A stretch of DNA of 40,300 nt from Flavobacteriaceae bacterium (GCA_947483075.1 CANKLE010000016.1:1-40300); one strand, 5' to 3'. Shown: positions 23,866 through 34,437, counted from the first letter of the stretch. The notes: a model not told the origin generated them from the letters alone. Numbers and translations: made by a program.

Positions 23866-25092
23866 ATGCTGTATTATTTCTTTGAATACCTCTATAAAAC
23901 ACTAGACGTTCCTGGAGCAGGAGTTTTTCAATACATTACGTTTCGCTCGGCCTTGGCGGTAATCATGTCGTTGCTTATTTCGACCATTTATGGAAAACGC
24001 ATCATTACCTTTTTGCGCAACCAACAGGTGGGTGAAACGGTTCGTGAATTGGGATTGACCGGCCAAAACGAAAAAGCAGGCACGCCAACCATGGGAGGCT
24101 TAATCATCATCATTGCTACCTTGATTCCCGTTTTATTGCTCACCAAACTCAACAACATTTACATCATTCTACTCATTGTGACTACACTTTGGATGGGTAC
24201 CATCGGGTTTATTGACGATTACATCAAGATTTTCAAAAAAGACAAGCAAGGGCTCAAAGGCATATTTAAAGTGATTGGCCAAGTAGGCTTGGGAATTATT
24301 GTGGGATCGGTATTGTACATGCATCCCGGAGTAACTATTAGAAAAGATAAGGCCACAGCTGTGGTTGTTACTCAATCACAAAATGTAATTGCGCCGCTTC
24401 CCTTAGAAGAAAAATCGACTGCTACAACCATCCCTTTTTTCAAAAACAACGAATTTGACTATGCCGAATTATTGGCCTGGACGGGCGATGGCTATGAGAA
24501 ATGGGCCTGGTTGGTGTTTATTCCAATCGTGATTTTTATCATCACAGCGGTATCCAACGGTGCCAACCTCACCGACGGCATTGACGGACTGGCGGCAGGA
24601 ACTTCAGCCATCTCGGTGTTGGCCTTGGGGATTTTCACCTTTGTTTCGGGAAACATCATTTTCTCAAATTACCTGAACATCATGTACATCCCAAATTCGG
24701 GCGAAATGACCGTGTTTATCGCTGCTTTTGTGGGAGCCTTAGTAGGGTTTTTATGGTACAATTCATATCCTGCCACCGTATTTATGGGTGATACAGGAAG
24801 CTTAACTATTGGCGGTATTATCGCGGTTTTGGCTATTTCGGTTCGCAAAGAATTGTTGGTGCCCTTGTTGTGTGGCATCTTTTTGGTAGAAAATTTATCG
24901 GTAGTGATGCAAGTGAGTTATTTCAAGTACACCAAAAAACGCTTTGGCGAAGGCAAACGCATCTTTTTGATGTCGCCTTTGCACCACCATTACCAAAAGA
25001 AAGGCTACCACGAAAGTAAAATTGTGACCCGTTTTTGGATTGTGGGTATCGTGTTGGCCATTTTGTCGATCGTGACTTTAAAATTACGTTAA
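23866..25092 (+). CDS. mraY: Phospho-MurNAc-pentapeptide translocase
   Basis: A 408-residue polytopic inner-membrane enzyme that joins UDP-MurNAc-pentapeptide to undecaprenyl phosphate, forming lipid I. Signatures: [32 protein letters not shown] (the aspartate pair), [29 protein letters not shown] and [11 protein letters not shown]. It is about 50 residues longer than the E. coli enzyme because of an extra stretch at about residues 155-205 between membrane segments; Bacteroidota MraY proteins generally have this. It lies between murE and murD with gaps of a few bases. Confidence 0.97.
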   Translation: MLYYFFEYLYKTLDVPGAGVFQYITFRSALAVIMSLLISTIYGKRIITFLRNQQVGETVRELGLTGQNEKAGTPTMGGLIIIIATLIPVLLLTKLNNIYIILLIVTTLWMGTIGFIDDYIKIFKKDKQGLKGIFKVIGQVGLGIIVGSVLYMHPGVTIRKDKATAVVVTQSQNVIAPLPLEEKSTATTIPFFKNNEFDYAELLAWTGDGYEKWAWLVFIPIVIFIITAVSNGANLTDGIDGLAAGTSAISVLALGIFTFVSGNIIFSNYLNIMYIPNSGEMTVFIAAFVGALVGFLWYNSYPATVFMGDTGSLTIGGIIAVLAISVRKELLVPLLCGIFLVENLSVVMQVSYFKYTKKRFGEGKRIFLMSPLHHHYQKKGYHESKIVTRFWIVGIVLAILSIVTLKLR

Positions 25093-25105
25093 CCAGCAAA
25101 CAGGA

Positions 25106-26440
25106 ATGAAACGATTAGTCATATTGGGCGGAGGCGAAAGCGGAGTAGGCACAGCCATCTTGGGAAAGAAGGAAGGCTTTGACGTCTTTGTGTCGGATAT
25201 GGGGAAAATAAAAACGGTGTACCAAGAAGTGCTAAACCAATATGGTATTGCGTGGGAAGACCAACAACATACCGAAGAAAAAATAGTGAATGCAACGGTA
25301 GTCATGAAAAGCCCGGGTATTCCTGATAAGGTTGAGATCGTAAAAAAATTGCATAGCCAGGGTATTCCGGTGATTTCAGAAATTGAGTTTGCGGCGCCCT
25401 ATACCAAAGCAGTAACGATTGGAATTACCGGTAGTAACGGAAAAACGACCACCACGATGCTCACCTATCACTTGCTTAAATCGGCGGGGTTGCAAGTGGG
25501 TTTGGCTGGAAATATTGGCAAAAGTTTTGCCTGGCAAGTGGCCGAAGCCGAACATGATTTTTATGTATTAGAATTGAGCAGTTTTCAGCTGGATGGTATT
25601 GTGAAGTACAAGCCGCATATCGCGGTGTTAACCAACATTAGTCCCGATCATTTGGATCGTTATGAGTACAAGTATGAAAACTACATCAATTCAAAATTTA
25701 GAATAACAATGAACCAAACCGAGCAGGATTTTCTCATTTATGATGCCGATGATGAGGCCAGCGCCGAATGGTTACAACACAATAAAACTAACGCCCAATT
25801 AATTCCATTTTCGATCAGTAAAACACTAGAAAAAGGAGCTTATTTAAACAAAAACACTATGGAAGTAAACATCAACGAAGAAGAATTCATCATGGAAACC
25901 GAATACATTGCACTCGAAGGCAAGCACAACATGAAAAATGCCATGGCTGCAACCTCTGTGGCCAAATTGATGCAGATTCGCAACGCAACCATTCGGGAGA
26001 GTTTGTCTAATTTTCAGGGTGTTGAGCACCGTTTAGAAAAAGTGTTGAAGATTCAAAATGTGCAATACATCAACGATTCCAAAGCCACCAATGTTAATGC
26101 AACATTTTTCGCTTTAGACAGTATGAATGCAACTACCGTTTGGATTGTGGGAGGTGTAGACAAAGGAAACGATTACAGCGAATTGATGCCTTTGGTGCGC
26201 GAAAAAGTAAAAGCCATTGTGTGTTTGGGAATTGACAACACCAAAATCATTGAGGCTTTTGGCAACGTGGTTGATTTGGTTATCGAAGTAGATAACATGT
26301 ACGATGCAGTCAATATGTCGGCACACATCGCCGAGAAAGGAGAAATCGTATTGTTGTCTCCTGCCTGTGCCAGCTTTGATTTATTTGAGAATTACGAAGA
26401 CAGGGGAAATCAGTTTAAACGAGCGGTGAAAGGGTTATAA
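25106..26440 (+). CDS. murD: UDP-MurNAc-L-alanine--D-glutamate ligase
   Basis: A 444-residue cytosolic Mur ligase that adds D-glutamate. It opens with a Rossmann-like LVILGGGESGVG, and the ATP site is GITGSNGKTTTTML (about residues 109-122). LTNISPDHLDRY is the conserved ligase motif with the metal-binding histidine, YINDSKATN is the central-domain signature, and LLSPACASFDLFENYEDRG near the C-terminus is diagnostic for MurD. It follows mraY by 13 bases. Confidence 0.97.
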   Translation: MKRLVILGGGESGVGTAILGKKEGFDVFVSDMGKIKTVYQEVLNQYGIAWEDQQHTEEKIVNATVVMKSPGIPDKVEIVKKLHSQGIPVISEIEFAAPYTKAVTIGITGSNGKTTTTMLTYHLLKSAGLQVGLAGNIGKSFAWQVAEAEHDFYVLELSSFQLDGIVKYKPHIAVLTNISPDHLDRYEYKYENYINSKFRITMNQTEQDFLIYDADDEASAEWLQHNKTNAQLIPFSISKTLEKGAYLNKNTMEVNINEEEFIMETEYIALEGKHNMKNAMAATSVAKLMQIRNATIRESLSNFQGVEHRLEKVLKIQNVQYINDSKATNVNATFFALDSMNATTVWIVGGVDKGNDYSELMPLVREKVKAIVCLGIDNTKIIEAFGNVVDLVIEVDNMYDAVNMSAHIAEKGEIVLLSPACASFDLFENYEDRGNQFKRAVKGL

Positions 26441-26480
26441 AAATTACGCGTATACACGTTTTGCCATAAAAAGAACAAAA

Positions 26481-27776
26481 ATGAAGCAATTAATCAGCAG
26501 TTTAAAAGGGGATAAGGTCATTTGGACCTTCGTGGCTTTATTGGGCCTGTTCTCTTTTATGCCGGTTTTTAGCGCCAGTAGTAACTTGGCCTATATTGGT
26601 CATGGTACGGGAAACACCTTGGGGTATTTGGTCAAACACTTCGCCCACATTTTTATTGGATTTTTAATTATTTATGGCATACACAAAGTGCCGTATCAAT
26701 ATTTTAGAACCATCGCACGCTATATGTTGCCGGTGGTTTGGTTGTTGTTGTTGTATACTTTGGCCAAAGGAACCGTAATTGCGGGGGCCAATGCCAGTCG
26801 CTGGATCCAAGTGCCTTTTATTGGCATCACCTTTCAAACCTCGACCTTAGCCTTTATTGTCTTGATGATTTTTGTGGCCCGTTATTTATCAATAACCCGC
26901 GAAAGCCCCGTTGCATTTAAGGCTTCCTTGATTGAACTTTGGGCGCCAGTTTTCATTACCCTTGGCCTCATTTTGCCCGCCAATTTTTCTACGGCGGCAT
27001 TAATGTTTACTATGGTGTTGATGTTGGTGTATGTGGGCATGTATCCGCTCAAATATATTGGAATGATCATCGGATTGGGACTCGCAGCTATAGCCGTTTT
27101 TGTGCTGTTGAGTCATGCGATGCCCAATGTTAAATTGTTTACTCGCGTAAAAACCTGGGAAAGCCGCATCGAAAATTATTTGCAACACAAACCTGGCGAA
27201 GACGATTACCAAATAAGCAAAGCCAAAACAGCGATTGCAACAGGTGGCTTATATGGATTGGGGCCCGGAAAAAGTGTGCAAAAAAACTTTTTACCTCAAT
27301 CATCGTCCGATTTTATTTACGCTATTATTGTAGAAGAGTATGGATTGGTTGGCGGATTGGGCGTATTGGCCCTGTATATTCTTTTGTTCATTCGCTTTAT
27401 TATCGCAGCCCAAAAAGCCAATACCAAATTTGGCCAATTGGTGGTTGTGGGCTTGGGATTCCCGATCATATTTCAGGCCTTGACTAATATGGCTGTGGCG
27501 GTAGACATGTTGCCTGTAACCGGCCAGCCCTTGCCGCTAATAAGCAGCGGAGGCAGTTCGATTTGGATGACGTGTATTGCCTTGGGAATTATAATTGGCG
27601 TAACCAAAAAAGAAGAAGAAATTGCCGAAGAACAAGCCGAAAAAGAACGACGTGAGGAGGCTTTGCGCCGTATGATAGATGCACAAATTGCCCGCGAAGA
27701 AGCCGCCGAAGCTGCCTTGCTGGCCGAAGAAAATTATTCGATAATCGATCAATCCAAGTCCAACTTGGAACTGTAA
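26481..27776 (+). CDS. ftsW: Septal peptidoglycan polymerase FtsW (SEDS)
   Basis: A 431-residue protein with about ten transmembrane helices that polymerises lipid II at the septum together with Fts[15 protein letters not shown] (about 95-108) and the C-terminal loop [17 protein letters not shown] (about 343-359) are SEDS hallmarks. After the last helix there is a cytoplasmic tail of about 55 residues, [20 protein letters not shown] onward, strongly charged and probably a coiled coil; E. coli FtsW has no comparable tail. Position between murD and murG is the standard one. Confidence 0.95.
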   Translation: MKQLISSLKGDKVIWTFVALLGLFSFMPVFSASSNLAYIGHGTGNTLGYLVKHFAHIFIGFLIIYGIHKVPYQYFRTIARYMLPVVWLLLLYTLAKGTVIAGANASRWIQVPFIGITFQTSTLAFIVLMIFVARYLSITRESPVAFKASLIELWAPVFITLGLILPANFSTAALMFTMVLMLVYVGMYPLKYIGMIIGLGLAAIAVFVLLSHAMPNVKLFTRVKTWESRIENYLQHKPGEDDYQISKAKTAIATGGLYGLGPGKSVQKNFLPQSSSDFIYAIIVEEYGLVGGLGVLALYILLFIRFIIAAQKANTKFGQLVVVGLGFPIIFQALTNMAVAVDMLPVTGQPLPLISSGGSSIWMTCIALGIIIGVTKKEEEIAEEQAEKERREEALRRMIDAQIAREEAAEAALLAEENYSIIDQSKSNLEL

Positions 27777-27790
27777 TACAAAATAAAAGC

Positions 27791-28909
27791 ATGAGAGCGT
27801 TGCGATTTATTATTAGTGGAGGCGGAACAGGAGGGCATATTTACCCTGCGATTGCGATTGCCAATGCTCTAAAATTGCGCTTTCCCTCGGCAGAATTTTT
27901 ATTTGTGGGCGCCCAAGATAAAATGGAAATGCAAAAAGTACCCCAAGCAGGCTATGCGATAGAAGGGCTTTGGATAGCTGGCCTTCAACGCAAATTGACC
28001 TGGGATAATTTGCTGTTTCCGTTTAAGTTAATTAGTAGTTTGTGGAAATCCAGTCGCATTCTTAGAAAATTTAAACCCGATGTGGTGGTGGGTACCGGCG
28101 GTTTTGCTAGTGGTCCTTTGTTGCAAATGGCCAATAGTCGGGGCATCCCAACCCTCATACAAGAACAAAATTCCTATCCGGGAATTACCAATAAATTGTT
28201 GAGTAAAAAAGCCAGTTCAATTTGTGTGGCTTATGCCCAGTTGGAACGATTTTTTCCGGCAGCAAAAATGACCTTGACTGGAAACCCTGTGCGTCAAGAT
28301 TTGATTGAAGTGCAATCGAAACGCGAAATTGGAATTGTACATTTTCAGTTGGATGCAAGCCAAAAAACGGTTTTGATTTTGGGGGGTAGTTTGGGAGCCC
28401 GACGCCTGAATCAATTGGTCGAAAAAGAGTTGGATTTTTTCTTGAGTCAAGGAATACAAGTCTATTGGCAATGCGGAAAATTATACCTAGATCAATACGA
28501 AAAATACAATGCAAGATTGGGTGTGCAAGTGGTGGCCTTCATCGATCGCATGGATTTAATATATGCGGCTGCCGATTTTGTGATTTCCCGTGCCGGGGCA
28601 TCTTCCGTATCGGAATTGTGTTTGGTAGGAAAACCCACCATTTTTATTCCGTCGCCCAATGTAGCCGAAGACCACCAAACCAAAAATGCCCAAGCAATTG
28701 TGGCGCAAAAGGGCGCATTGCTCTTGAAAGAAAATGAATTGGACGACCAATTCGAAGCTGTTTTTGCTGATTTAGTTTCAAACACAGGCCTTCAGACTGA
28801 GTTGAGTGCAAACATCAAAAAACTAGCCAAGCCCAATGCAACCGAAGCGATCGTCGAAGAAATTATAAAACTCATCAATCAAAATTCAAAATCCAACCCA
28901 ATTAACTAG
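27791..28909 (+). CDS. murG: UDP-GlcNAc:lipid I N-acetylglucosaminyltransferase
   Basis: A 372-residue GT28 glycosyltransferase on the inner face of the membrane that converts lipid I to lipid [19 protein letters not shown] (about residues 9-25) is the N-terminal glycine loop, [15 protein letters not shown] the second, [11 protein letters not shown] the third, and [12 protein letters not shown] (about 262-273) binds UDP-GlcNAc. Length is normal. It lies 14 bases after ftsW and 20 before murC. Confidence 0.97.
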   Translation: MRALRFIISGGGTGGHIYPAIAIANALKLRFPSAEFLFVGAQDKMEMQKVPQAGYAIEGLWIAGLQRKLTWDNLLFPFKLISSLWKSSRILRKFKPDVVVGTGGFASGPLLQMANSRGIPTLIQEQNSYPGITNKLLSKKASSICVAYAQLERFFPAAKMTLTGNPVRQDLIEVQSKREIGIVHFQLDASQKTVLILGGSLGARRLNQLVEKELDFFLSQGIQVYWQCGKLYLDQYEKYNARLGVQVVAFIDRMDLIYAAADFVISRAGASSVSELCLVGKPTIFIPSPNVAEDHQTKNAQAIVAQKGALLLKENELDDQFEAVFADLVSNTGLQTELSANIKKLAKPNATEAIVEEIIKLINQNSKSNPIN

Positions 28910-28929
28910 AGCAAAACTCGAAATTCAAC

Positions 28930-30285
28930 ATGAACATCAACCAAATACATAATGTCTATTTTATCGGGATCGGCGGCATCGGAATGAGTGCCTTGGCTCG
29001 GTATTTTAAATACATAGGCAAAGACGTAGTGGGTTATGACAAAACCGCGACCCAGCTCACGCAGGAGTTGATGGACGAAGGAATTTCGATACATTTTGAA
29101 GACAACATCAGTTTGATTCCCGAACATTTTTACACAGAAAATACCTTGGTGGTCGTTACGCCGGCAGTGCCCGTTTCGCATTCGGAGTGGAATTATTTTG
29201 TAGAACGCGATTACCAAATCAAGAAAAGAGCGGAAGTTTTAGGGATTATTACGCAAGACACTTTCACTTTTGCCGTAGCAGGCACCCATGGCAAAACAAC
29301 CACGTCGGCTATTTTAGGTCATATTTTGTATGAAAGCGGGGTTGATGTAACCGCTTTTATTGGAGGTATTGTTGAGAATTATGATTCCAATTTAATTGGG
29401 CGTGGCAAAACGGTAACGGTGGTAGAGGCCGATGAATTTGATCGTTCCTTTTTGCATTTGCATCCCAACTTGGCTTGCATTACCTCGACCGATGCCGATC
29501 ATCTGGATATTTATGGAAATGCCGCCGCAATAGAAGCTTCTTTTCAAGAATTTGCTGACAAAGTGCCAAACAAATCGCATCTTTTTGTGGCCAGTGGTTT
29601 GCCGGTAGAAGGAACAGTGGTAGCTGTAAACCAAGCTGCCGACTATAAAGCTTGTAAGGTGCGAATCGAAAATGGAGCCTATGTGTTTGATGTGCAAACG
29701 CCCACTGAATATTTGTCAAATTTTCGATTTAGTTTGCCAGGGACCCACAACCTTACCAATGCGCTCATGGCCTTGGCAATGGCGAAGAATTATGGTGTGT
29801 CCACTGAAAATATTGCCAAAGCGCTGCAAAGTTTTCGTGGGATTCGCCGTCGATTTTCGTTTCAAATCAATACCGAGGCTTTGGTCTATATAGATGATTA
29901 CGCGCATCATCCCACCGAAATTAACGCGGTTCACCAAGCTGTGCGCGAATTGTATCCCAACAAACAAGTGTTGGCCGTTTTTCAGCCGCATTTGTTTAGT
30001 AGAACCCAAGATTTTGGACCCCAATTTGCCCAAAGTTTAAGCCAGTTTGATCGGATAATTTTATTAGAAATTTACCCGGCTCGCGAAAGACCAATAACCG
30101 GAATTCATGCACAATGGTTGTTGGAACAAATTGAAAATCCGAATAAATCGATCGTGTCCAAAACCAATTTAGTTGCCGAATTGTGTGCGGCAAATGAAAC
30201 GGTATTGGTAACCATTGGAGCAGGCGATATTGGCGAAATGGTCCTGGATATAAAAGCAGCATTAACACAAAAAAATAGAACCTAA
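28930..30285 (+). CDS. murC: UDP-MurNAc--L-alanine ligase
   Basis: A 451-residue cytosolic Mur ligase that adds L-alanine to UDP-MurNAc. FIGIGGIGMSALARY is the N-terminal UDP-MurNAc-binding loop, AGTHGKTTTSAILGH the ATP P-loop, TSTDADHLDIY the metal-histidine motif, and IDDYAHHPTEI the C-terminal motif specific for MurC. The stop codon falls within the first of three tandem 11-base repeats that continue to the ftsQ start. Confidence 0.97.
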   Translation: MNINQIHNVYFIGIGGIGMSALARYFKYIGKDVVGYDKTATQLTQELMDEGISIHFEDNISLIPEHFYTENTLVVVTPAVPVSHSEWNYFVERDYQIKKRAEVLGIITQDTFTFAVAGTHGKTTTSAILGHILYESGVDVTAFIGGIVENYDSNLIGRGKTVTVVEADEFDRSFLHLHPNLACITSTDADHLDIYGNAAAIEASFQEFADKVPNKSHLFVASGLPVEGTVVAVNQAADYKACKVRIENGAYVFDVQTPTEYLSNFRFSLPGTHNLTNALMALAMAKNYGVSTENIAKALQSFRGIRRRFSFQINTEALVYIDDYAHHPTEINAVHQAVRELYPNKQVLAVFQPHLFSRTQDFGPQFAQSLSQFDRIILLEIYPARERPITGIHAQWLLEQIENPNKSIVSKTNLVAELCAANETVLVTIGAGDIGEMVLDIKAALTQKNRT

Positions 30286-30306
30286 ATAGAACCTAAATAG
30301 AACCTA
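30274..30306 (+). repeat. Three tandem copies of an 11-base unit at the murC-ftsQ junction
   Basis: AATAGAACCTA occurs three times without a mismatch (30274-30284, 30285-30295, 30296-30306). The first unit encodes the last residues of MurC, and the murC TAA spans the junction to the second unit. Extra units only lengthen the spacer before the ftsQ ATG at 30310. Confidence 0.95.
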
Positions 30307-30309
30307 AGG

Positions 30310-31038
30310 ATGCGAAACTTTTTTAACTGGACAAACTTGCGATTGGGGCTCATGATTGCCTTGGTTGTTTTTCTGTTTTCGTTTACGTCAATTCGAAACG
30401 AAAGCAGGAAATTAAAGGGCTCAGCCGTTTTTTTTGTTGAAGAAAATACATTTTTCATTAAACAAAAATCGGTTAATAAATTGTTAATAGAAAATAAATC
30501 GCAGGCCTCAGCCATTGAAAAAGTTACGTTAGATTTGAACAAGTTGGAAAAATTTATAGACCATAATCCAATGATTGAGAAATCAGAAGTTTATGTAAGT
30601 ATCGACGGAATTTTGACGGCCAAAGTGAAGCAAAAAACACCCATTGCCCGTGTTTTTGACGCTTCAAGTTCTTATTATATTGACTATCACGGAAGGAAAA
30701 TGCCTTTGTCAGAAGAGTTCACGGCACGCGTGCCTGTTGTGTCGGGAATTAGCAATCCCAAATCGCTTCAGCAAATCGTTCCAGTTCTGCAGTATATTTT
30801 TAAAGATTCATTTCTCAAAAAAAATATTATTGGAGTTGAGCTGGTTCCGGTCACGGGTTTGCGTATGCTCAACCGAAATTTCGGTTTTGAAATTGAGTTT
30901 GGCAATCCGATCCGAATCGATAGTAAGTTTAAATGCTACAAAGCTTTTTTTCAAAAAGCCGCCAGAGATAGTAGTTTAACGAAGTATAAAAGAATCAATT
31001 TGAAGTTTACGCAACAAGTGGTTTGCATAAAAAAATAG
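30310..31038 (+). CDS. ftsQ: Cell division protein FtsQ
   Basis: A 242-residue bitopic protein: a short cytoplasmic start, one transmembrane segment at about residues 11-28 (GLMIALVVFLFSFTSIRN), then a periplasmic POTRA-like region (LNKLEKFIDHNPMIEKSEVY, GILTAKVKQKTPIARVF) and a beta domain. FtsQ bridges the cytoplasmic and periplasmic parts of the divisome with FtsL and FtsB. Sequence conservation is low; motif DGILTAKVKQKTPIAR plus the position before ftsA make the call secure. No ftsB is seen nearby. Confidence 0.92.
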   Translation: MRNFFNWTNLRLGLMIALVVFLFSFTSIRNESRKLKGSAVFFVEENTFFIKQKSVNKLLIENKSQASAIEKVTLDLNKLEKFIDHNPMIEKSEVYVSIDGILTAKVKQKTPIARVFDASSSYYIDYHGRKMPLSEEFTARVPVVSGISNPKSLQQIVPVLQYIFKDSFLKKNIIGVELVPVTGLRMLNRNFGFEIEFGNPIRIDSKFKCYKAFFQKAARDSSLTKYKRINLKFTQQVVCIKK

Positions 31039-31041
31039 CAC

Positions 31042-32454
31042 ATGGAAAACGAAAACATTGCAGTAGGTTTAGACATCGGAACGACCAAAATCGTAGCCAT
31101 GATTGGCAAGAAAAACGAGTACGGTAAGTTGGAGATTTTGGGCGTAGGCAAATCCAAAAGTTTGGGAGTTGCTCGCGGGGTAGTAAATAACATTACACAA
31201 ACCATTCAATCCATTGAGCAAGCGGTTTCTGATGCCGAAAAAAATTCGGGCTATCAAATCAAAGATGTGGTGGTGGGCATAGCCGGACAGCACATTCGCA
31301 GCATTCAACACAGCGATTACATTAGCCGTTCTAATTCGGACGAAGTAATCAGCGGAAAAGACATAGAGCAACTCATCAACCAAGTGAATAAATTGGCGAT
31401 GTTGCCCGGAGAAGAAATTATTCACGTGTTGCCTCAAGAATTTAAAATTGACGGACAAACCGACATCAAAGAGCCAATTGGCATGTTTGGAGGTCGTTTA
31501 GAAAGTTCGTTTCACGTGGTGGTTGGACAGGCTTCTTCTATCCGAAATATCGTGCGTTGCATACAAAATTCAGGCATAGAATTATCGGGTTTAACATTAG
31601 AGCCTTTGGCCTCAGCCGATGCCGTTTTGAGTCAAGAAGAAAAAGAAGCAGGAGTAGCCTTGATCGATATCGGTGGTGGAACAACAGATTTAGCTATTTT
31701 TAAAGACGGCATCATTCGCCACACTGCAGTGATTCCATTTGGCGGAAACATCATTACCGAAGACATCAAAGAAGGCTGTTCGATCATAGAAAAACAAGCC
31801 GAATTACTCAAAGTAAAATTTGGATCGGCCTGGCCTGGAGAAAACAGAGACAATGAAATTGTTTCCATTCCAGGACTTCGCGGCAGAGATCCTAAAGAAA
31901 TTTCCCTTAAAAATTTATCCAAAATTATTCATGCCCGTGTGGTAGAAATCATCGAGCAAGTGTTTGCTGAAATTCGCGCCTATGGACACGAGGACCCGCG
32001 CAAAAAATTGATTGCAGGCATTGTATTAACAGGTGGCGGAGCCAATTTAAAGCACATCAAACAATTGGTAGAATACATTACGGGTATGGACACGCGCATT
32101 GGCTATCCCAATGAGCATTTGGCCGGAAACTCTAACGTAGAATTGTCAAGCCCCTTATACGCTACTGCGGTTGGTTTGATGATGAACAGCATCGAAAACA
32201 AAACGCAAAGTGCCGTACGCATCGAACGCGTGCCAGAAAAATCATCTCCGCCAAACGAAAGACAGCATGAACCTGCTGTAACCCCAATTGGCGAAGCAAA
32301 AGAGCAAGAAATAGTCCTAGATCAAGAAGAGACCGCCTTGCCAAAACAAGCGGAAAAACAAGTAGAGCAGCCTTCAACAGCTTCGATCTTTGGGGCCAAA
32401 ATATTTAACAATTATTTCGTGAAGCTCAAAGATTTTTTAGAAAACGCAGAATAG
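31042..32454 (+). CDS. ftsA: Cell division protein FtsA
   Basis: A 470-residue actin-like ATPase that anchors FtsZ to the membrane. VGLDIGTTKIVAMIG (about residues 8-22) is phosphate-binding loop 1, ALIDIGGGTTDLAIF (about 205-219) is phosphate loop 2, and VLTGGGANLKHI (about 330-341) is the adenosine motif. After about residue 385 there is a charged linker rich in E, Q and P of about 60 residues, ending in the amphipathic membrane-targeting helix IFNNYFVKLKDFLENAE. It starts three bases after ftsQ. Confidence 0.96.
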   Translation: MENENIAVGLDIGTTKIVAMIGKKNEYGKLEILGVGKSKSLGVARGVVNNITQTIQSIEQAVSDAEKNSGYQIKDVVVGIAGQHIRSIQHSDYISRSNSDEVISGKDIEQLINQVNKLAMLPGEEIIHVLPQEFKIDGQTDIKEPIGMFGGRLESSFHVVVGQASSIRNIVRCIQNSGIELSGLTLEPLASADAVLSQEEKEAGVALIDIGGGTTDLAIFKDGIIRHTAVIPFGGNIITEDIKEGCSIIEKQAELLKVKFGSAWPGENRDNEIVSIPGLRGRDPKEISLKNLSKIIHARVVEIIEQVFAEIRAYGHEDPRKKLIAGIVLTGGGANLKHIKQLVEYITGMDTRIGYPNEHLAGNSNVELSSPLYATAVGLMMNSIENKTQSAVRIERVPEKSSPPNERQHEPAVTPIGEAKEQEIVLDQEETALPKQAEKQVEQPSTASIFGAKIFNNYFVKLKDFLENAE

Positions 32455-32499
32455 ATATAAAGCAAGACCAACAATAAAAGAATTCAAAAACCAAAAATT

Positions 32500-34419
32500 A
32501 TGACAAGCAACTCAGATTTTGGAAGTATCTCGTTTGATTTACCAAAAAACCAATCAAATGTGATTAAAGTGATCGGTGTAGGTGGCGGCGGAAGCAATGC
32601 CATCAACCACATGTTTAAACAAGGAATCAAAGGAGTAGACTTCATTGTTTGCAATACTGATTCTCAGGCTTTGCAAAGCAGTGCAGTGCCAAACAAAATC
32701 CAATTGGGAGTTCACCTTACCGAAGGTCTTGGGGCTGGTGCAAATCCCGAAGTTGGACAACAATCTGCTATTGAGAGCATTGCCGACATCGAAAAAATGT
32801 TGGACAGCAACACCAAAATGGTATTCATCACGGCCGGAATGGGTGGTGGAACCGGAACCGGTGCTGCTCCCGTGATTGCTCAATTGGCCAAAGAACGCGA
32901 CATCCTCACGGTAGGAATTGTAACCAAACCGTTTCAGTTTGAAGGAAAAGTGCGTTACGAACAAGCTTTGTTGGGCGTGGAGAAATTGCGCAAACAAGTA
33001 GATTCGTTGATCGTGATCAACAACAACAAACTAAGAGAAGTATACGGCAATTTAGGTTTTAAAGCCGGATTTTCTAAAGCCGATGAAGTATTGGCAACCG
33101 CCTCTAGAGGAATTGCTGAAGTAATTACTCACCATTACACGCAAAACATCGACTTGAAAGATGCCAAAACGGTCTTGTCTAATAGCGGAACAGCCATTAT
33201 GGGTTCTGCGACTGCGATGGGGGATAATCGCGCTAAAAACGCCATTATTGCGGCCTTAGATTCGCCATTATTAGACGACAATAAAATTACAGGAGCCAAA
33301 AACGTATTGTTGCTTATCGTTTCTGGAACCAACGAAATTACCATTGATGAGATAGGAGAAATCAACGACCACATTCAAGCGGAAGCAGGTTTTAATGCCA
33401 ATATCATTATGGGTGTGGGCGAAGACGAAACCTTAGGGGAAGCGATTGCGGTGACGATAATCGCAACTGGTTTTAATCCAGAACAACAAAAAGAAATCAT
33501 CAACACAGAGCCCAATAAAATAATACACACGCTTGACGGAGAACAACAATTGGTGCAAGATTTAACGCCCAAAAGCATTCCGTCTTTTGCCAATCCGTTG
33601 GAAGATAAAGTGCAAGACGCACCCCAAAAAATTGTATTTGAATTGCTCGAAGAAGAACTTGTAGCCGAGCTAGAACCGGTAATTAACGAAAATGAGTTGA
33701 TGTTTATTTCTGAATACATCAAAAGCTTGGACGTGACCTTCGAAATTGTGTCTCCCGAAAAGCCACTACATTTTGAAGTCGAAACAATACAGCAGCCGGT
33801 TATGGAAATACCCGTGTATGACCATAAAGTAGTCGAAAAAGAAGAACAAGTTGCGTTTACTTTTGATTTGCCACTCGCAAAATCGGCACCCGAGGCAGAC
33901 GAAAATAAGATCTTGTTTGAATTGACCAATGAAACTAAAAATATAGTAGTGAACCAACCCGTTCAAGTCGTGCCGATGACTGAATTGAATGAAAATGGCG
34001 TTATTAAATATTCTTTAGAGGAATACATGGAAATTGAATCGGACTTACTGGGTTCAAAACCGGTGGCCGAGATTCAAGAACCAGTGGCTCCCGAAATGGA
34101 CATTACCATGAAAGTGGAAGAAGCTGTTGCTTTTGCTCCCTTGTATGATGAAGTTTCTCCAATAGAAATGTCTATTGAAGATACATTGAAATATAGAGCA
34201 GACGAACGCCGCCGTAAACTGAAAGAATTCAATTATAAATTTAGCACCGCTTCTCGTATAGACGAATTTGAGCGTGAGCCAGCCTACAAGCGTTTAGGAA
34301 TTGATGTGACTACAAATCCGATGCAAAATTCGGCCTCAAGAACCTCTATAGGAATGGACAGCAATGATGATATTCAGTTGCGTTCAAACAATTCCTTTTT
34401 GCACGACAACGTCGATTAA
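32500..34419 (+). CDS. ftsZ: Cell division GTPase FtsZ with long C-terminal tail
   Basis: A 639-residue tubulin homologue that forms the division ring. The globular GTPase takes up about the first 320 residues: GVGGGGSNAINHM, the tubulin signature GGGTGTGAAPVIA, and the T7 loop NNNKLREVYG region. The remaining 300 or so residues form an acidic, low-complexity linker (many E, V, P) with a basic segment (DERRRKLKEFNYKF) near the end and the terminus NNSFLHDNVD. This tail is several times longer than in E. coli FtsZ (383 residues in all); the usual C-terminal FtsA-binding peptide is not obvious. A strong terminator follows. Confidence 0.96.
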   Translation: MTSNSDFGSISFDLPKNQSNVIKVIGVGGGGSNAINHMFKQGIKGVDFIVCNTDSQALQSSAVPNKIQLGVHLTEGLGAGANPEVGQQSAIESIADIEKMLDSNTKMVFITAGMGGGTGTGAAPVIAQLAKERDILTVGIVTKPFQFEGKVRYEQALLGVEKLRKQVDSLIVINNNKLREVYGNLGFKAGFSKADEVLATASRGIAEVITHHYTQNIDLKDAKTVLSNSGTAIMGSATAMGDNRAKNAIIAALDSPLLDDNKITGAKNVLLLIVSGTNEITIDEIGEINDHIQAEAGFNANIIMGVGEDETLGEAIAVTIIATGFNPEQQKEIINTEPNKIIHTLDGEQQLVQDLTPKSIPSFANPLEDKVQDAPQKIVFELLEEELVAELEPVINENELMFISEYIKSLDVTFEIVSPEKPLHFEVETIQQPVMEIPVYDHKVVEKEEQVAFTFDLPLAKSAPEADENKILFELTNETKNIVVNQPVQVVPMTELNENGVIKYSLEEYMEIESDLLGSKPVAEIQEPVAPEMDITMKVEEAVAFAPLYDEVSPIEMSIEDTLKYRADERRRKLKEFNYKFSTASRIDEFEREPAYKRLGIDVTTNPMQNSASRTSIGMDSNDDIQLRSNNSFLHDNVD

Positions 34420-34437
34420 ACCAAAAAAATACCCTAC

